From: Phytoseiulus persimilis
Taxonomy: Eukaryota > Arthropoda > Arachnida > Mesostigmata > Phytoseiidae
Assembly: GCA_037576195.1 (NCBI GenBank)
Contig: CM075104.1
Location: 626,775 to 690,774, forward strand
Direction of reading: 5' to 3'
DNA: 64,000 nucleotides
Below, piece by piece: positions 21,948 through 35,060 of the stretch. The first letter of the stretch is position 1; each line of letters opens with the position of its first letter. Both the position numbers and the translations under genes were made by a program. The notes under the pieces were generated by a model. The model searched no databases and was not told the DNA's origin. It saw nothing but the letters and a program-made list of their open reading frames with translations.

Positions 21948-22848
21948 ATGACTTCCCACCCTACATGCGCCCTCTGTGGCTCTCACCAGCTGAGAGGTGA
22001 TCGTGGACCTATGCTTGCTTGCCTGGGCCTCTGCCTCAACTTCATCCATGAAGGCTGCCACGTGGAAAAGCGGAGTGCGGGGCTATGTGGCAGTTGTGTG
22101 TCTGCTGATAAGAAGGACAAACCTACAGCGAAGAATGTATTTGGCCGTGTCATCCAGCTCAGTAACATGATGTTGGAGCTACATGCAAAAATTGATGCTC
22201 AAGCTCATGAGATCAACATGCTTCGTGATGTGCTGTCATCCCACAATCCTGAAGGCTCCTCGTTGTTGCTCAGGCCGCGTGACGACCCAGGAGTGAAGAA
22301 AAGTGCTAGAGTCGGCGCCGGAAGGCTGAAATCGCCACTCCCTTCGCTGTCAGCCGCATCGGTCGCCTCGCCATCACCTGTTGCGCCTGGCGCGGCCGCT
22401 ACCCAGGCTAATTCCAGCGATGGTGGCGATGGCCATGGGCCCCCTCGGGTGGTGGCTTCTGACAAGATGGCACAGTTACCAAGGGGTAAGCCTCGTAGAG
22501 GGAGACCCACTGTTGGTACTGGGAATTCTCAGTGCTCCCTGAGTGCCGCGCCGCGTCCCCCGAAAATTATGAACATCTTCGTTTCTCGACTTGCGCAGGA
22601 CACATCGGCTCGCTCTGTTTTCGACTACGCACTGACTCTGTGCACTGGTGTCTCGTTGGTGTCTAAATAAGTTCAAGAATGATTCGGGAAGATTCGCCTC
22701 ATTCGTCATTACAACTTGTGATGGTGATCCTCGTGAACTACTCGGAGCTGATCGCTGGCCTGAGGGAGTCATAGTTGTTAGATTCCGTGGACGTTCTATA
22801 ATCGAGGATAGAGTCGAGGAGACCGCTGGACCAGTCGGCCCTGCCTGA
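21948..22848 (+). pseudogene. LINE copy 3 ORF1: PHD-like finger protein, one late frame change
   Basis: From ATG 21948 the frame is open for 240 codons to TAA 22668-22670 and includes the whole C4HC3 finger, the linker and the start of the conserved C-terminal domain (PKIMNIFVSRLAQDTS). The remainder of that domain continues in the +1 frame (FKNDSGRFASF…WPEGVIVVRFRGR) to TGA 22846-22848. The switch is at tctaaataagttc. Removing four bases there (an ataa/aata duplication) would make one frame, and that frame would also be the ORF2 frame. Either the founding insertion already carried a 4-bp duplication, or the element uses a programmed shift; the first is simpler. Confidence 0.84.
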
Positions 22849-25552
22849 CTTGGCGCCATATCTATCAATGCAGCTAGCATTGCTTCGCCTGGTAAAATTG
22901 ATGTGCTACTCAACTATTGTCTTGAGAACACTGTCTACATTGTATTCATATGCGAAACATGGTGCAAGCCGGAGTCCGTTAGTGACGCCGAGCTGTCGTT
23001 CCATAATACTTTCACTGTCATCAGGAGGGATCGTGCCGGCCCCAAGCCAGGAGGTGCTGTCTGCATCCTTGTGCATAATTCTCTGAACTGTTGCCCGGTT
23101 GAGACTCTGGGCGGCAGTGAGGTGTGTGCCTGCGATCTCTTCGTATCTGGTTGCCGGATACGTCTCATATCGTTTTACTATCCCCCGTGGAGCGAAAATA
23201 CTGCTGAAGGAATTCTACGCATATCGTCTCTCATTGATGACCTGGAGTCGCTACTATCCACTGAAGCTCCTGTCATCTGTTGTGGTGACCTCAACCTGCC
23301 TGCCATTGATTGGTCTGCACTAACTTGTCCATCTTCTGCTGTTGGTGACTCTTGCTCGAGGGAGGAGCTGTTCAGGGATTTCGCATCCTCCTTTGGACTC
23401 TCTCAAATGGTGTCCTCACCGACTCATCGGAACGGTAACATCATTGACTTGGTCTTCTCGAGTGATGATGATATACTTGACTGTGTCAGGGTGACGCCAG
23501 CTCCCATCAAATCTGACCACTTTCTCGTATCATTCAACCTCATCCTCACCGCAACCCCTGCTGGTTCCGGTAAGCAATCGTTTGCATTCAAGGAGGGTGA
23601 TTATGATGCAATCTCTGATCGGCTCCTATCCGTTCCTTGGACGGAGGTGGCATGCTCTGTTCGGGATGATGTCAATGCTCTGTACTGCTTCCTCGAGGGA
23701 CTCCTCTTCGATCTTCGTGATGCCTTCATTCCGAAACGGGCAGCGACTCGGCGTGATCATAGGATTTCTGATCACATTGCCCGTCTCTATGATGTGATAG
23801 AAGATCCACTTGCTGATCTCAATGTTGAGGCCCAGGACAGGATCATCTCTAGTATCGATCGCCTCGTCACTCGTGAGCGGACCTTGGTTGAAACCCGTGT
23901 GGCTGCCTCCAAGGATCCTCGGAGATTTCTTCCGTTACGCTCAGAGTCGAATGGGTGGTGGCACCGGTGTGTCGCTACTCAAAACGCCGGACGGATCGAT
24001 TCACTCAACATCCCAACAGAAAGCTGATTTGTTGGCTGAACATTTCGCATCTCTCTTGACCACGGATGATGGATCACCCACACCGATATATCCGTCGTGT
24101 GATTCGGCCCCGCAACTTGAAGATCTCGTCTTTGACGAACTTACTGTCTACAATACTTTGCGAGCTCTTGGGACCAAACTCACCGTCACTCCTGATGGAT
24201 TACCGCCACTATTCTTCTCCAGAGCCGCACTTGGACTCGCAAAACCTCTTGAGATAATCTTCAATCTCTCTCTTCGTACATCGGTTGTACCTGACGCGTG
24301 GAAGCTATCGTTCGTCACCCCTGTATACAAATTCAAGGGATCGCGCACTGATGCTAGTAACTATAGACCTATATCTATCAGTGTTGTTGCAAGCAAGGTT
24401 TTTGAGCGTATTCTCACAAATCACATTGTTGCGCACTGCGAATCGCATAATCTTTTCGATCCCAATCAATTCGGCTTCCGACCGAACAGGTCAACTGTCC
24501 TCCAGCTCGTTGATACGCACAATCAATGGATATCGGCCTTCAATGATAATGCGGCCACTTCCGATGTCATCTATATTGACTTCCGCGCGGCATTCGATGT
24601 CGTCAACCATAGGTTACTCATCTCCAAGCTGCCTTCCTTTGGCTTCTCTGATCGCCTCTGTCGGTGGTTCGCGAATTTTCTCGCTGATCGCTTCTCGCGG
24701 GTCAGAATTGATTCATGTTTCTCGAGGCGTTACGCTTGCTCATCTGGTGTTCCGCAGGGCAGTGTAGTTGGACCCATGTTATTTCTGTTGTTCTCAAATG
24801 ATGTTCAGTATGAGATTTCTGATTCAGTACAGCATCGCACCTATGCTGATGATATCAAGATATTCGCTGATGCTTCTAGGCCCGGAGCGAGGGAGGCACT
24901 CCAACTTTCGTTGATTAATATCGGTAACTGGGCTCAGCGCTGGAAGCTTCTGATATCTTCCTCTAAATCTGCAGCTATTCACATCCTTCATGACGACCGC
25001 CATTCTTACACGCTCCTTGGTGAAGCCATCCCGGAGGTTCTTCAAGTGAAGGATCTTGGTGTCAACTTCACTTCTGACCTTAAGCCTGAGACTCACACCT
25101 ATAATGCGATTGCGAGGGCAGGGAGAACTGCTAACTTCGTCCTCCGGGCGTTTGATTGTAGAATCCCTGACGTCTATTTTCGTGCCTATAAGTCCCTTGT
25201 CCTCCCCTCTCTCCTGTATGGTTCGGAAGTCTGGCGGCCTTGGCTCAGGGGATCCACTGATGCCTTGGAGCGCTTCCAACGCAAATTCGTTAGGAGGGCT
25301 GCTCGCAAATGCCGTATCTCCCCTGACTTACTCTCTCTCCCTCCTATACATGATGTTCTTGATGATAAGGATCTCAAGCTAGCGCACTGCATCCAGCGCC
25401 TGAATTTTACTAGGAATTTTGTTACCCGTGTTACTAAAACCCGTTCTCGGCGACTTTTCGTTGTACCGCGGGCCCGTAATAACACTGTATCGAATAGTTT
25501 TCGCTGGAGACTATTTAGTCGATTTAATCGTATTTCCCCCGGTACCCAGTAA
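22849..25552 (+). pseudogene. LINE copy 3 ORF2: endonuclease-reverse transcriptase, frameshifted
   Basis: Opens right after TGA 22846-22848. The endonuclease is intact by eye. An extra G at about 23921 (cctcggagattt where the others read cctcgagattt) throws the frame between the endonuclease and the reverse transcriptase, giving a premature stop at 24025-24027. The reverse transcriptase frame then runs open to TAA at 25550-25552, with VTPDGLPP, YIDF, PQGS and YADD all present. The length of 2704 bp equals copy 2 plus one. Copies 1, 2 and 3 thus have three different ORF2 lesions. Confidence 0.88.
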
Positions 25553-28500
25553 TAAACCGTGCATTACCAAAAAGAATCCCGACCGCAGCCCTACGGCTCG
25601 ACTCCTAATCGACTTGCTATCGATGTGTTAGCTTGATGGCCGATGTTCAGTCTTCTCGAGGTTGGACTTGGACAGATTCCGAGACTCTGGCACGGTCGCT
25701 CGCCCAGAGTTTTTCTAACGCCTATCCTAAATCAACCTACTCCAAGATCATGATTCAACTCGGATTTGTATTGCTCTCCTGGGTCGAGTTGCTCTCTTGT
25801 CAATTGGAGACTAAGACGTGTGACTATTCGACCCCTGCTATGACTGGCTCCCAAGTGTGGGCTTGGAAAGAATCCCGACCGCAGCCCTTCGGCTCGACTC
25901 CGAGTCGACCTGCTATCGATATGTTAGCTTGATTGCCAATGTTCAGTCTTTTCGGGGTTGGACTCGGAAAGATTCCGACACTCAGGCGGGGTCGTTCGCC
26001 CAGAGTTTTTCGAACACCTAACTTAAATCGACCTACTCCAAGAGGATGATTCAACTCGGATCTTCATTGCTCTCCCGGGTCGAGTTGTTCTCTTGTCTGT
26101 TGGAGACTACGACGTTCGACTATTGGACCCCCACTATGACTGACTCCCAAGTGTGGACTTGGACAGATTCCGAGACTCTGGCAGGGTCGCTCTCCCTGAG
26201 TTTTTCTAACACCTAACCTAAATCCACCTACTCCAAGAGGATGATTCAACTCGGATTTGTATTGCTCTGCCTTGTTGAGTTGTTCTCCTGTCTATCAGAG
26301 ACTACGACGTTTGACCATTGCACCCCCTGTATGACTGACTCCCAAGTGTGGGCTCAGAAAGAATCCCGACCGCAGCCCTACGGCTCGACTCCGAATCGAC
26401 TTGCTATCGATGTGTTAGCTTGATGGCCGACGTTCAGTCTTCTCGAGGTTGGACTTGGACAGAATCCGAGACTCTGGCACGGTCGCTCGCCAAGAGTTTT
26501 TCTAACGCCTATCCTAAATCAACCTACTCCAAGATCATGATTCAACTCGGATTTGTATTGCTGTCCTGGGTCGAGTTGCTCTCTTGTCAATTGGAGACTA
26601 AGACGTGTGACTATTCGACCCCTGCTATGACTGGCTCCCAAGTGTGGGCTTGGAAAGAATCCCGACCGCAGCCCTTCGGCTCGACTCCGAGTCGACCTGC
26701 TATCGATATGTTAGCTTGATTGCCGATGTTCAGTCTTTTCGGGGTTGGACTCGGAAAGATTCCGACACTCAGGCGGGGTCGTTCGCCCAGAGTTTTTCGA
26801 ACACCTAACTTAAATCGACCTACTCCAAGAGGATGATTCAACTCGGATTTTCATTGCTCTCCCGGGTCGAGTTGTTCTCTTGTCTGTTGGAGACTACGAC
26901 GTTCGACTATTGGACCCCCACTATGACTGACTCCCAAGTGTGGACTTGGACAGATTCCGAGACTCTGGCAGGGTCGCTCTCCCTGAGTTTTTCTGACACC
27001 CAACCTAAATCCACCTACTCCAAGAGGATGATTCAACTCGGATTTGTATTGCTCTGCCTTGTTGAGTTGTTCTCTTGTCTATCAGAGACTACGACGTTTG
27101 ACCATTGCACCCCCTGTATGACTGACTCCCAAGTGTGGGCTCAGAAAGAATCCCGACCGCAGCCCTACGGCTCGACTCCGAATCGACTTGCTATCGATGT
27201 GTTAGCTTGATGGCCGATGTTCAGTCTTCTCGAGGTTGGACTTGGACAGAATCCGAGACTCTGGCACGGTCGCTCGCCAAGAGTTTTTCTAACGCCTATC
27301 CTAAATCAACCTACTCCAAGATCATGATTCAACTCGGGTTTGTATTGCTCTCCCGGGTCGAGTTGCTCTTTTATCAATTGGAGAGTAAGACGTGTGACTA
27401 TTCGACCCCTACTATGACTGGCTCCCAAGTGTGGGCTTAGGAAGAATCCCGACCGCAGCCCTTCGGCTCGACTCCGAGTCGACCTGTTATCGATGTGTTA
27501 GCTTGATTGCCGATGTTCAGTCTTCTCGAGGTTGGACTTGGACAGATTCCGAGACGCTGCCAGGGTCGCTCGCCCAGAGTTTTTCTAACGCCTATCCTGA
27601 ATCAACCTACTCCAAGATCACGATTCAACTCGGATCTGTATTGCTCTCCCTTGCTGAGTTGTTCTCTTGTCTATCAGAGACTACGACATTTGACCATTGG
27701 ACCCCCTATATGACTGACTCCCAAGTGTAGGCTCAGAAAGAATCCCGACCGCAGCCCTACGGCTCGACTCCGAATGGACTTGCTATCGATGTGTTAGCTT
27801 GATTGCCGATGTTCAGTCATCTCGAGGTTGGACTTGGATAGATTCCGAGACGCTGGCAGGGTCGCTCGCCCAGAGTTTTTCTAACGCCCATCCTAAATCA
27901 ACCTACTCCAAGATCATGATTCAACTCGGATTTGTATTGCTCTTCCGGGTCGAGTTGCTCTCTTATCAGTTGGAGACTAAGACGTGTCACTATTCGACCC
28001 CTACTATGAGTGGCTCCCAAGTGTGGGCTTGGGAAGAATCCCGACCGCAGCCCTTCGGCTCGACTCCGAATCGACTTCCTATCGATGTGCTAGCTTGTTT
28101 GCCGATGTTCAGTCTTTTCGAGGTTGTACTCGGAAGGATTCCGAGACTCTGGCGGGGTCGCTCGCCCAGAGTTTCTCCAACACCTAAACTGAATCGACCT
28201 ACTCCTAGAGGATGATTCAACTCGGATTTGTATTGCTTCCCCGGGTTGAGTTGTTCTCTCGTCTGTTGGAGACTACGACGTTCGACTATTGGACCCCCAC
28301 TATGACTGACTCCCAAGTGTGGACTTGGACAGATTCCGAGACTCTGGCAGGGTCGCTCTCCCTGAGTTTTTCTAACACCTAACCTAAATCCACCTACTCC
28401 AAGAGGATGATTCAACTCGGATTTGTATTGCTCTCCCTTGTTGAGTTGTTCTCTTGTCCATTGGAGTCTACGACTTGTGACTATTGGACCCCTACCATGA

Positions 28501-31500
28501 CTGGCTCCCAATTGTGGGCTTGGGAAGAATCCCGACCGCAGCCCTTCGGCTCGACTCCGAGTCGACCTGCTATCGATGTGTTAGCTTGATTGCCGATGTT
28601 CAGTCTTCTCGAGGCTGGACTTGGACAGATTCCGAGCTGCTGGCAGGGTCGCTCGCCCAGAGTTTTTCTAACGCCTATCCTAAATCAACCTACTCCAAGA
28701 TCACGATTCAACTCGGATTTGTATTGCTCTCCCGGGTCGAGTTGCTCTCTTATCAATTGGAGACTAAGACGTGTGACTATTCGACCCCTACTATGACTGG
28801 CTCCCAAGTGTGGGCTTGGGGAGAATCACGACCGCAGCCCTTCGGCTCGACTCCGAATCGACTTCCCATCGATGTGCTAGCTTGTTTGCCGATGTTCAGT
28901 CTTTTCGAGGTTGGACTCGGGAAGATTCTGAGACTCTGTCGGGGTCGCTCGCCCAGAGTTTCTCCTTCACCTAACCTGAATCGACCTACTCCTAGAGGAT
29001 GATTCAACTCGGATTTGTATTGCTTCTTTGGGTTGAGTTGTTCTCTCGTCTGTTGGAGACTACGACGTTCGACTATTGGACCCCCACTATGACTGACTCC
29101 CAAGTGTGGACTTGGACAGATTCCGAGACTCTGGCAGGGTCGCTCTCCCTGAGTTTTTCTAACACCCAACCTAAATCCACCTACTCCAAGAGGATGATTC
29201 AACTCGGATTTGTTTTGCTCTCCCTTGTTGAGTTGTTCTCTTGTCTATCAGAGACTACGACGTTTTACCATTGGACCCCCTATATGACTGACTCCCAAGT
29301 GTGGGCTCAGAAAGAATCCCGACCGCAGCCCTACGGCTCGACTCCGAATCGACTTGCTATCGATGTGTTAGCTTGATTGCCGATGTTCAGCCTTCTCGAG
29401 GTTGGACTTGGACAGATTCCGAGACTCTGGCACGGTCGCTCGCCCAGAGTTTCTCCAACACCTAACCTGAATCGACCTACTCCAAGAGGATGATTCAACT
29501 CGGATTTGTATTGCTCTCCCGGGTCGAGTTGCTCTCTTATCAATTGGAGACTAAGACGTGTGACTATTCGACCCCTACTATGACTGGCTCCCAAGTGTGG
29601 GCTTGGGAAGAATCCCGACCGCAGCCCTTCGGCTCGACTCCGGATCGACTTCCAATCGATGTGCTAGCTTGTTTGCCGATGTTCAGTCTTTTCGAGATTG
29701 GACTCGGGAAGATTCCGAGCCTCTGGCGGGGTAGCTCGCTCAGAATTTCTCCAACGTCTAAACTGAATCGACCTTCTCCAAGAGGATGATTTAACTCGGA
29801 TTTTTATTGCTTCCCCGGGTTGAGTTGTTCTCTCGTCTGTTGGAGACTACGACGTTCGACTATTGGACCCCCACTATGACCAACTCCCAAGTGTGGACTT
29901 GGACGGATTCCTAGACTCTGGCAGGGTCGCTCTCCCTGAGTTTTTCTAACACCTAACCTAAATCCATCTTCTCCAAGAGGATGATTCAACTCGGATTTGT
30001 ATTGCTCTCCCTTGTTGAGTGGTTCTCTTGTCCATTGGAGTCTACGACTTGTGACTATTGGACCCCTACCATGACTGGCTCCCAAGTGTGGGCTTAGGAA
30101 GAATCCCGACCGCAGCCCTTCGGCTCGACTCCGAGTCGACCTGCTATCGATGTGTTAGCTTGATTGCCGATGTTCAGTCTTCTCGAGGTTGGACTTGGAC
30201 AGATTCCGAGACGCTGGCAGGGTCGCTCGCCCAGAGTTTTTCTAACGCCTATCCTAAATCAACCTACTCCAAGATCACGATTCAGCTCGGATTTGTATTG
30301 CTCTCCCGGGTCGAGTTGCTCTCTTATCAATTGAAGACTAAGACGTGTGACTATTCGACCCCTACTATGACTGGCTCCCAAGTGTGGGCTTGGGGAGAAT
30401 CCCGACCGCAGCCCTTCGGCTCGACTCCGAATCGACTTCCCATCGATGTGCTAGCTTGTTTGCCGATGTTCAGTCTTTTCGAGGTTGGACTCGGGAAGAT
30501 TCTGAGACTCTGTCGGGGTCGCTCGCCCAGAGCTTCTCCCTAACCTAACCTGAATCGACCTACTCCAAGAGGATGATTCAACTCGGATTTGTATTGCTTC
30601 CCCGGGTTGAGTTGTTCTCTCGTCTGTTGGAGACTACGACGTTCGACTATTGGACCCCCACTATGACTGACTCCCAAGAGTGGACTTGGACAGATTCCGA
30701 GACTCTGGCAGGGTGGCTCTCCCTGAGTTTTTCTAACACCTAACCTAAATCCACCTACTCCAAGAGGATGATTCAACTCGGATTTGTATTGCTCTCCCTT
30801 GTTGAGTTGTTCTCTTGTCTATCAGAGACTACGACGTTTGACCATTGGACCCCCTATATAACTGACTCCCAAGTGTGGGCTCAGAAAGAATCCCGACCGC
30901 AGCCCTACGGCTCGACTCCGAATCGACTTGCTATCAATGTGTTAGCTTGATTGCCGATGTTCAGCCTTCTCGAGGTTGGACTTGGACAGATTCCGAGACT
31001 CTGGCACGGTCGCTCGCCCAGAGTTTTTCTAACGCCTATCTTAAATCAACCTACTCCAAGATCATGATTCAACTCGGATTTGTATTGCTCTCCTGGGTCG
31101 AGTTGCTCTCTTGTCCATTGGAGACTAAGACGTGTGACTATTCGACCCCTGCTATGACTGGCTCCCAAGTGTGGGCTTGGAAAGAATCCCGACCGCAGCC
31201 CTTCGGCTCGACTCCGAGTCGACCTGCTATCGATATGTTAGCTTGATTGCCGATGTTCAGTCTTTTCGGGGTTGGACTCGGAAAGATTCCGACACTCAGG
31301 CGGGGTCGTTCGCCCAGAGTTTTTCGAACACCTAACTTAAATCGACCTACTCCAAGAGGATGATTCAACTCGGATTTTCATTGCTCTCCCGGGTCGAGTT
31401 GTTCTCTTGTCTGTTGGAGACTACGACGTTCGACTATTGGACCCCCACTAGGACTGACTCCCAAGTGTGGACTTGTACAGATTCCGAGACTCTGGCAGGG

Positions 31501-32299
31501 TCGCTCTCCCTGAGTTTTTCTAACACCTAACCTAAATCCACCCACTCCAAGAGGATGATTCAACTCGGATTTGTATTGCTCTGCCTTGTTGAGTTGTTCT
31601 CTTGTCTATCAGAGACTACGACGTTTGACCATTGCACCCCCTGTATGACTGACTCCCAAGTGTAGGCTCAGAAAGAATCCCGACCGCAGCCCTACGGCTC
31701 GACTCCGAATGGACTTGCTATCGATGTGTTAGCTTGATTGCCGATGTTCAGTCATCTCGAGGTTGGACTTGGATAGATTCCGAGACGCTGCCAGGGTCGC
31801 TCGCCCAGAGTTTTTCTAACGCCTATCCTGAATCAACCTACTCCAAGATCACGATTCAACTCGGATCTGTATTGCTCTCCCTTGCTGAGTTGTTCTCTTG
31901 TCTATCAGAGACTACGACATTTGACCATTGGACCCCCTATATGACTGACTCCCAAGTGTAGGCTCAGAAAGAATCCCGACCGCAGCCCTACGGCTCGACT
32001 CCGAATGGACTTGCTATCGATGTGTTAGCTTGATTGCCGATGTTCAGTCATCTCGAGGTTGGACTTGGATAGATTCCGAGACGCTGGCACGGTCGCTCGC
32101 CCAGAGTTTTTCTAACGCCCATCCTAAATCAACCTACTCCAAGATCATGATTCAACTCGGATTTGTATTGCTCTTCCGGGTCGAGTTGCTCTCTTATCAG
32201 TTGGAGACTAAGACGTGTCACTATTCGACCCCTACTATGAGTGGCTCCCAAGTGTGGGCTTGGGAAGAATCCCGACCGCAGCCCTTCGGCTCGACTCCG

Positions 32300-35060
32300 A
32301 ATCGACTTCCTATCGATGTGCTAGCTTGTTTGCCGATGTTCAGTCTTTTCGAGGTTGGACTCGGAAGGATTCCGAGACTCTGGCGGGGTCGCTCGCCCAG
32401 AGTTTCTCCAACACCTAAACTGAATCGACCTACTCCAAGAGGATGATTTAACTCGGATTTGTATTGCTTCCCCGGGTTGAGTTGTTCTCTCGTCTGTTGG
32501 AGTCTACGACTTGTGACTATTGGACCCCTACCATGACTGGCTCCCAAGTGTGGGCTTAGGAAGAATCCCGACCGCAGCCCTTCGGCTCGACTCCGAGTCG
32601 ACCTGTTATCGATGTGTTAGCTTGATTGCCGATGTTCAGTCTTCTCGAGGTTGGAATTGGACAGATTCCGAGACGCTGCCAGGGTCGCTCGCCCAGAGTT
32701 TTTCTAACGCCTATCCTGAATCAACCTACTCCAAGATCACGATTCAACTCGGATTTGTATTGCTCTCCCGGGTCGAGTTGCTCTCTTATCAATTGAAGAC
32801 TAAGACGTGTGACTATTCGACCCCTACTATGACTGGCTCCCAAGTGTGGGCTTGGGGAGAATCCCGACCGCAGCCCTTCGGCTCGACTCCGAATCGACTT
32901 CCCATCGATGTGCTAGCTTGTTTGCCGATGTTCAGTCTTTTCGAGGTTGGACTCGGGAAGATTCTGAGACTCTGTCGGGGTCGCTCGCCCAGAGCTTCTC
33001 CCTAACCTAACCTGAATCGACCTACTCCAAGAGGATGATTCAACTCGGATTTGTATTGCTTCCCCGGGTTGAGTTGTTCTCTCGTCTGTTGGAGACTACG
33101 ACGTTCGACTATTGGACCCCCACTATGACTGACTCCCAAGAGTGGACTTGGACAGATTCCGAGACTCTGGCAGGGTGGCTCTCCCTGAGTTTTTCTAACA
33201 CCTAACCTAAATCCACCTACTCCAAGAGGATGATTCAACTCGGATTTGTATTGCTCTCCCTTGTTGAGTTGTTCTCTTGTCTATCAGAGACTACGACGTT
33301 TGACCATTGGACCCCCTATATAACTGACTCCCAAGTGTGGGCTCAGAAAGAATCCCGACCGCAGCCCTACGGCTCGACTCCGAATCGACTTGCTATCAAT
33401 GTGTTAGCTTGATTGCCGATGTTCAGCCTTCTCGAGGTTGGACTTGGACAGATTCCGAGACTCTGGCACGGTCGCTCGCCCAGAGTTTTTCTAACGCCTA
33501 TCCTAAATCAACCTACTCCAAGATCATGATTCAACTCGGATTTGTATTGCTCTCCTGGGTCGAGTTGCTCTCTTGTCAATCGGAGACTAAGACGTGTGAC
33601 TATTCGACCCCTGCTATGACTGGCTCCCAAGTGTGGGCTTGGAAAGAATCCCGACCGCAGCCCTTCGGCTCGACTCCGATTCGACTTCCTATCGATGTGC
33701 TAGCTTGTTTGCCGATGTTCAGTCTTTTCGAGGTTGGACTCGGAAGGATTCCGAGACTCTGGCGGGGTCGCTCGCCCAGAGTTTCTCCAACACCTAAACT
33801 GAATCGACCTACTCCAAGAGGATGATTTAACTCGGATTTGTATTGCTTCCCCGGGTTGAGTTGTTCTCTCGTCTGTTGGAGTCTACGACTTGTGACTATT
33901 GGACCCCTACCATGACTGGCTCCCAAGTGTGGGCTTAGGAAGAATCCCGACCGCAGCCCTTCGGCTCGACTCCGAGTCGACCTGTTATCGATGTGTTAGC
34001 TTGATTGCCGATGTTCAGTCTTCTCGAGGTTGGAATTGGACAGATTCCGAGACGCTGCCAGGGTCGCTCGCCCAGAGTTTTTCTAACGCCTATCCTGAAT
34101 CAACCTACTCCAAGATCACGATTCAACTCGGATTTGTATTGCTCTCCCGGGTCGAGTTGCTCTCTTATCAATTGAAGACTAAGACGTGTGACTATTCGAC
34201 CCCTACTATGACTGGCTCCCAAGTGTGGGCTTGGGGAGAATCCCGACCGCAGCCCTTCGGCTCGACTCCGAATCGACTTCCCATCGATGTGCTAGCTTGT
34301 TTGCCGATGTTCAGTCTTTTCGAGGTTGGACTCGGGAAGATTCTGAGACTCTGTCGGGGTCGCTCGCCCAGAGCTTCTCCCTAACCTAACCTGAATCGAC
34401 CTACTCCAAGAGGATGATTCAACTCGGATTTGTATTGCTTCCCCGGGTTGAGTTGTTCTCTCGTCTGTTGGAGACTACGACGTTCGACTATTGGACCCCC
34501 ACTATGACTGACTCCCAAGAGTGGACTTGGACAGATTCCGAGACTCTGGCAGGGTGGCTCTCCCTGAGTTTTTCTAACACCTAACCTAAATCCACCTACT
34601 CCAAGAGGATGATTCAACTCGGATTTGTATTGCTCTCCCTTGTTGAGTTGTTCTCTTGTCTATCAGAGACTACGACGTTTGACCATTGGACCCCCTATAT
34701 AACTGACTCCCAAGTGTGGGCTCAGAAAGAATCCCGACCGCAGCCCTACGGCTCGACTCCGAATCGACTTGCTATCAATGTGTTAGCTTGATTGCCGATG
34801 TTCAGCCTTCTCGAGGTTGGACTTGGACAGATTCCGAGACTCTGGCACGGTCGCTCGCCCAGAGTTTTTCTAACGCCTATCCTAAATCAACCTACTCCAA
34901 GATCATGATTCAACTCGGATTTGTATTGCTCTCCTGGGTCGAGTTGCTCTCTTGTCAATTGGAGACTAAGACGTGTGACTATTCGACCCCTGCTATGACT
35001 GGCTCCCAAGTGTGGGCTTGGAAAGAATCCCGACCGCAGCCCTTCGGCTCGACTCCGAGT
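32300..35060 (-). repeat. 1379-bp higher-order repeat, two copies
   Basis: Markers repeat exactly 1379 bp apart (32520/33899, 33002/34381, 33230/34609, 33337/34716). 1379 equals 4 x 296 + 195. Each copy includes the variant ctccctaacctaacctgaatcg, which has two and a half CCTAA motifs. A related block precedes it at about 30058-30950, offset by 2462 bp. Confidence 0.85.

Larger units (their letters stand above)
21787..25569 (+). mobile_element. CR1-like LINE, copy 3 (full size, best ORF1)
   Basis: The same element and joints, 6761 bp downstream of copy 2. It keeps the C that copies 1 and 2 lost in ORF1 and the gagttgtt spelling at the left joint, both matching the presumed ancestral state. 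It carries a private one-base insertion in ORF2 and the private spelling aaattcaag for aaatccaag near 24331. Confidence 0.9.
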
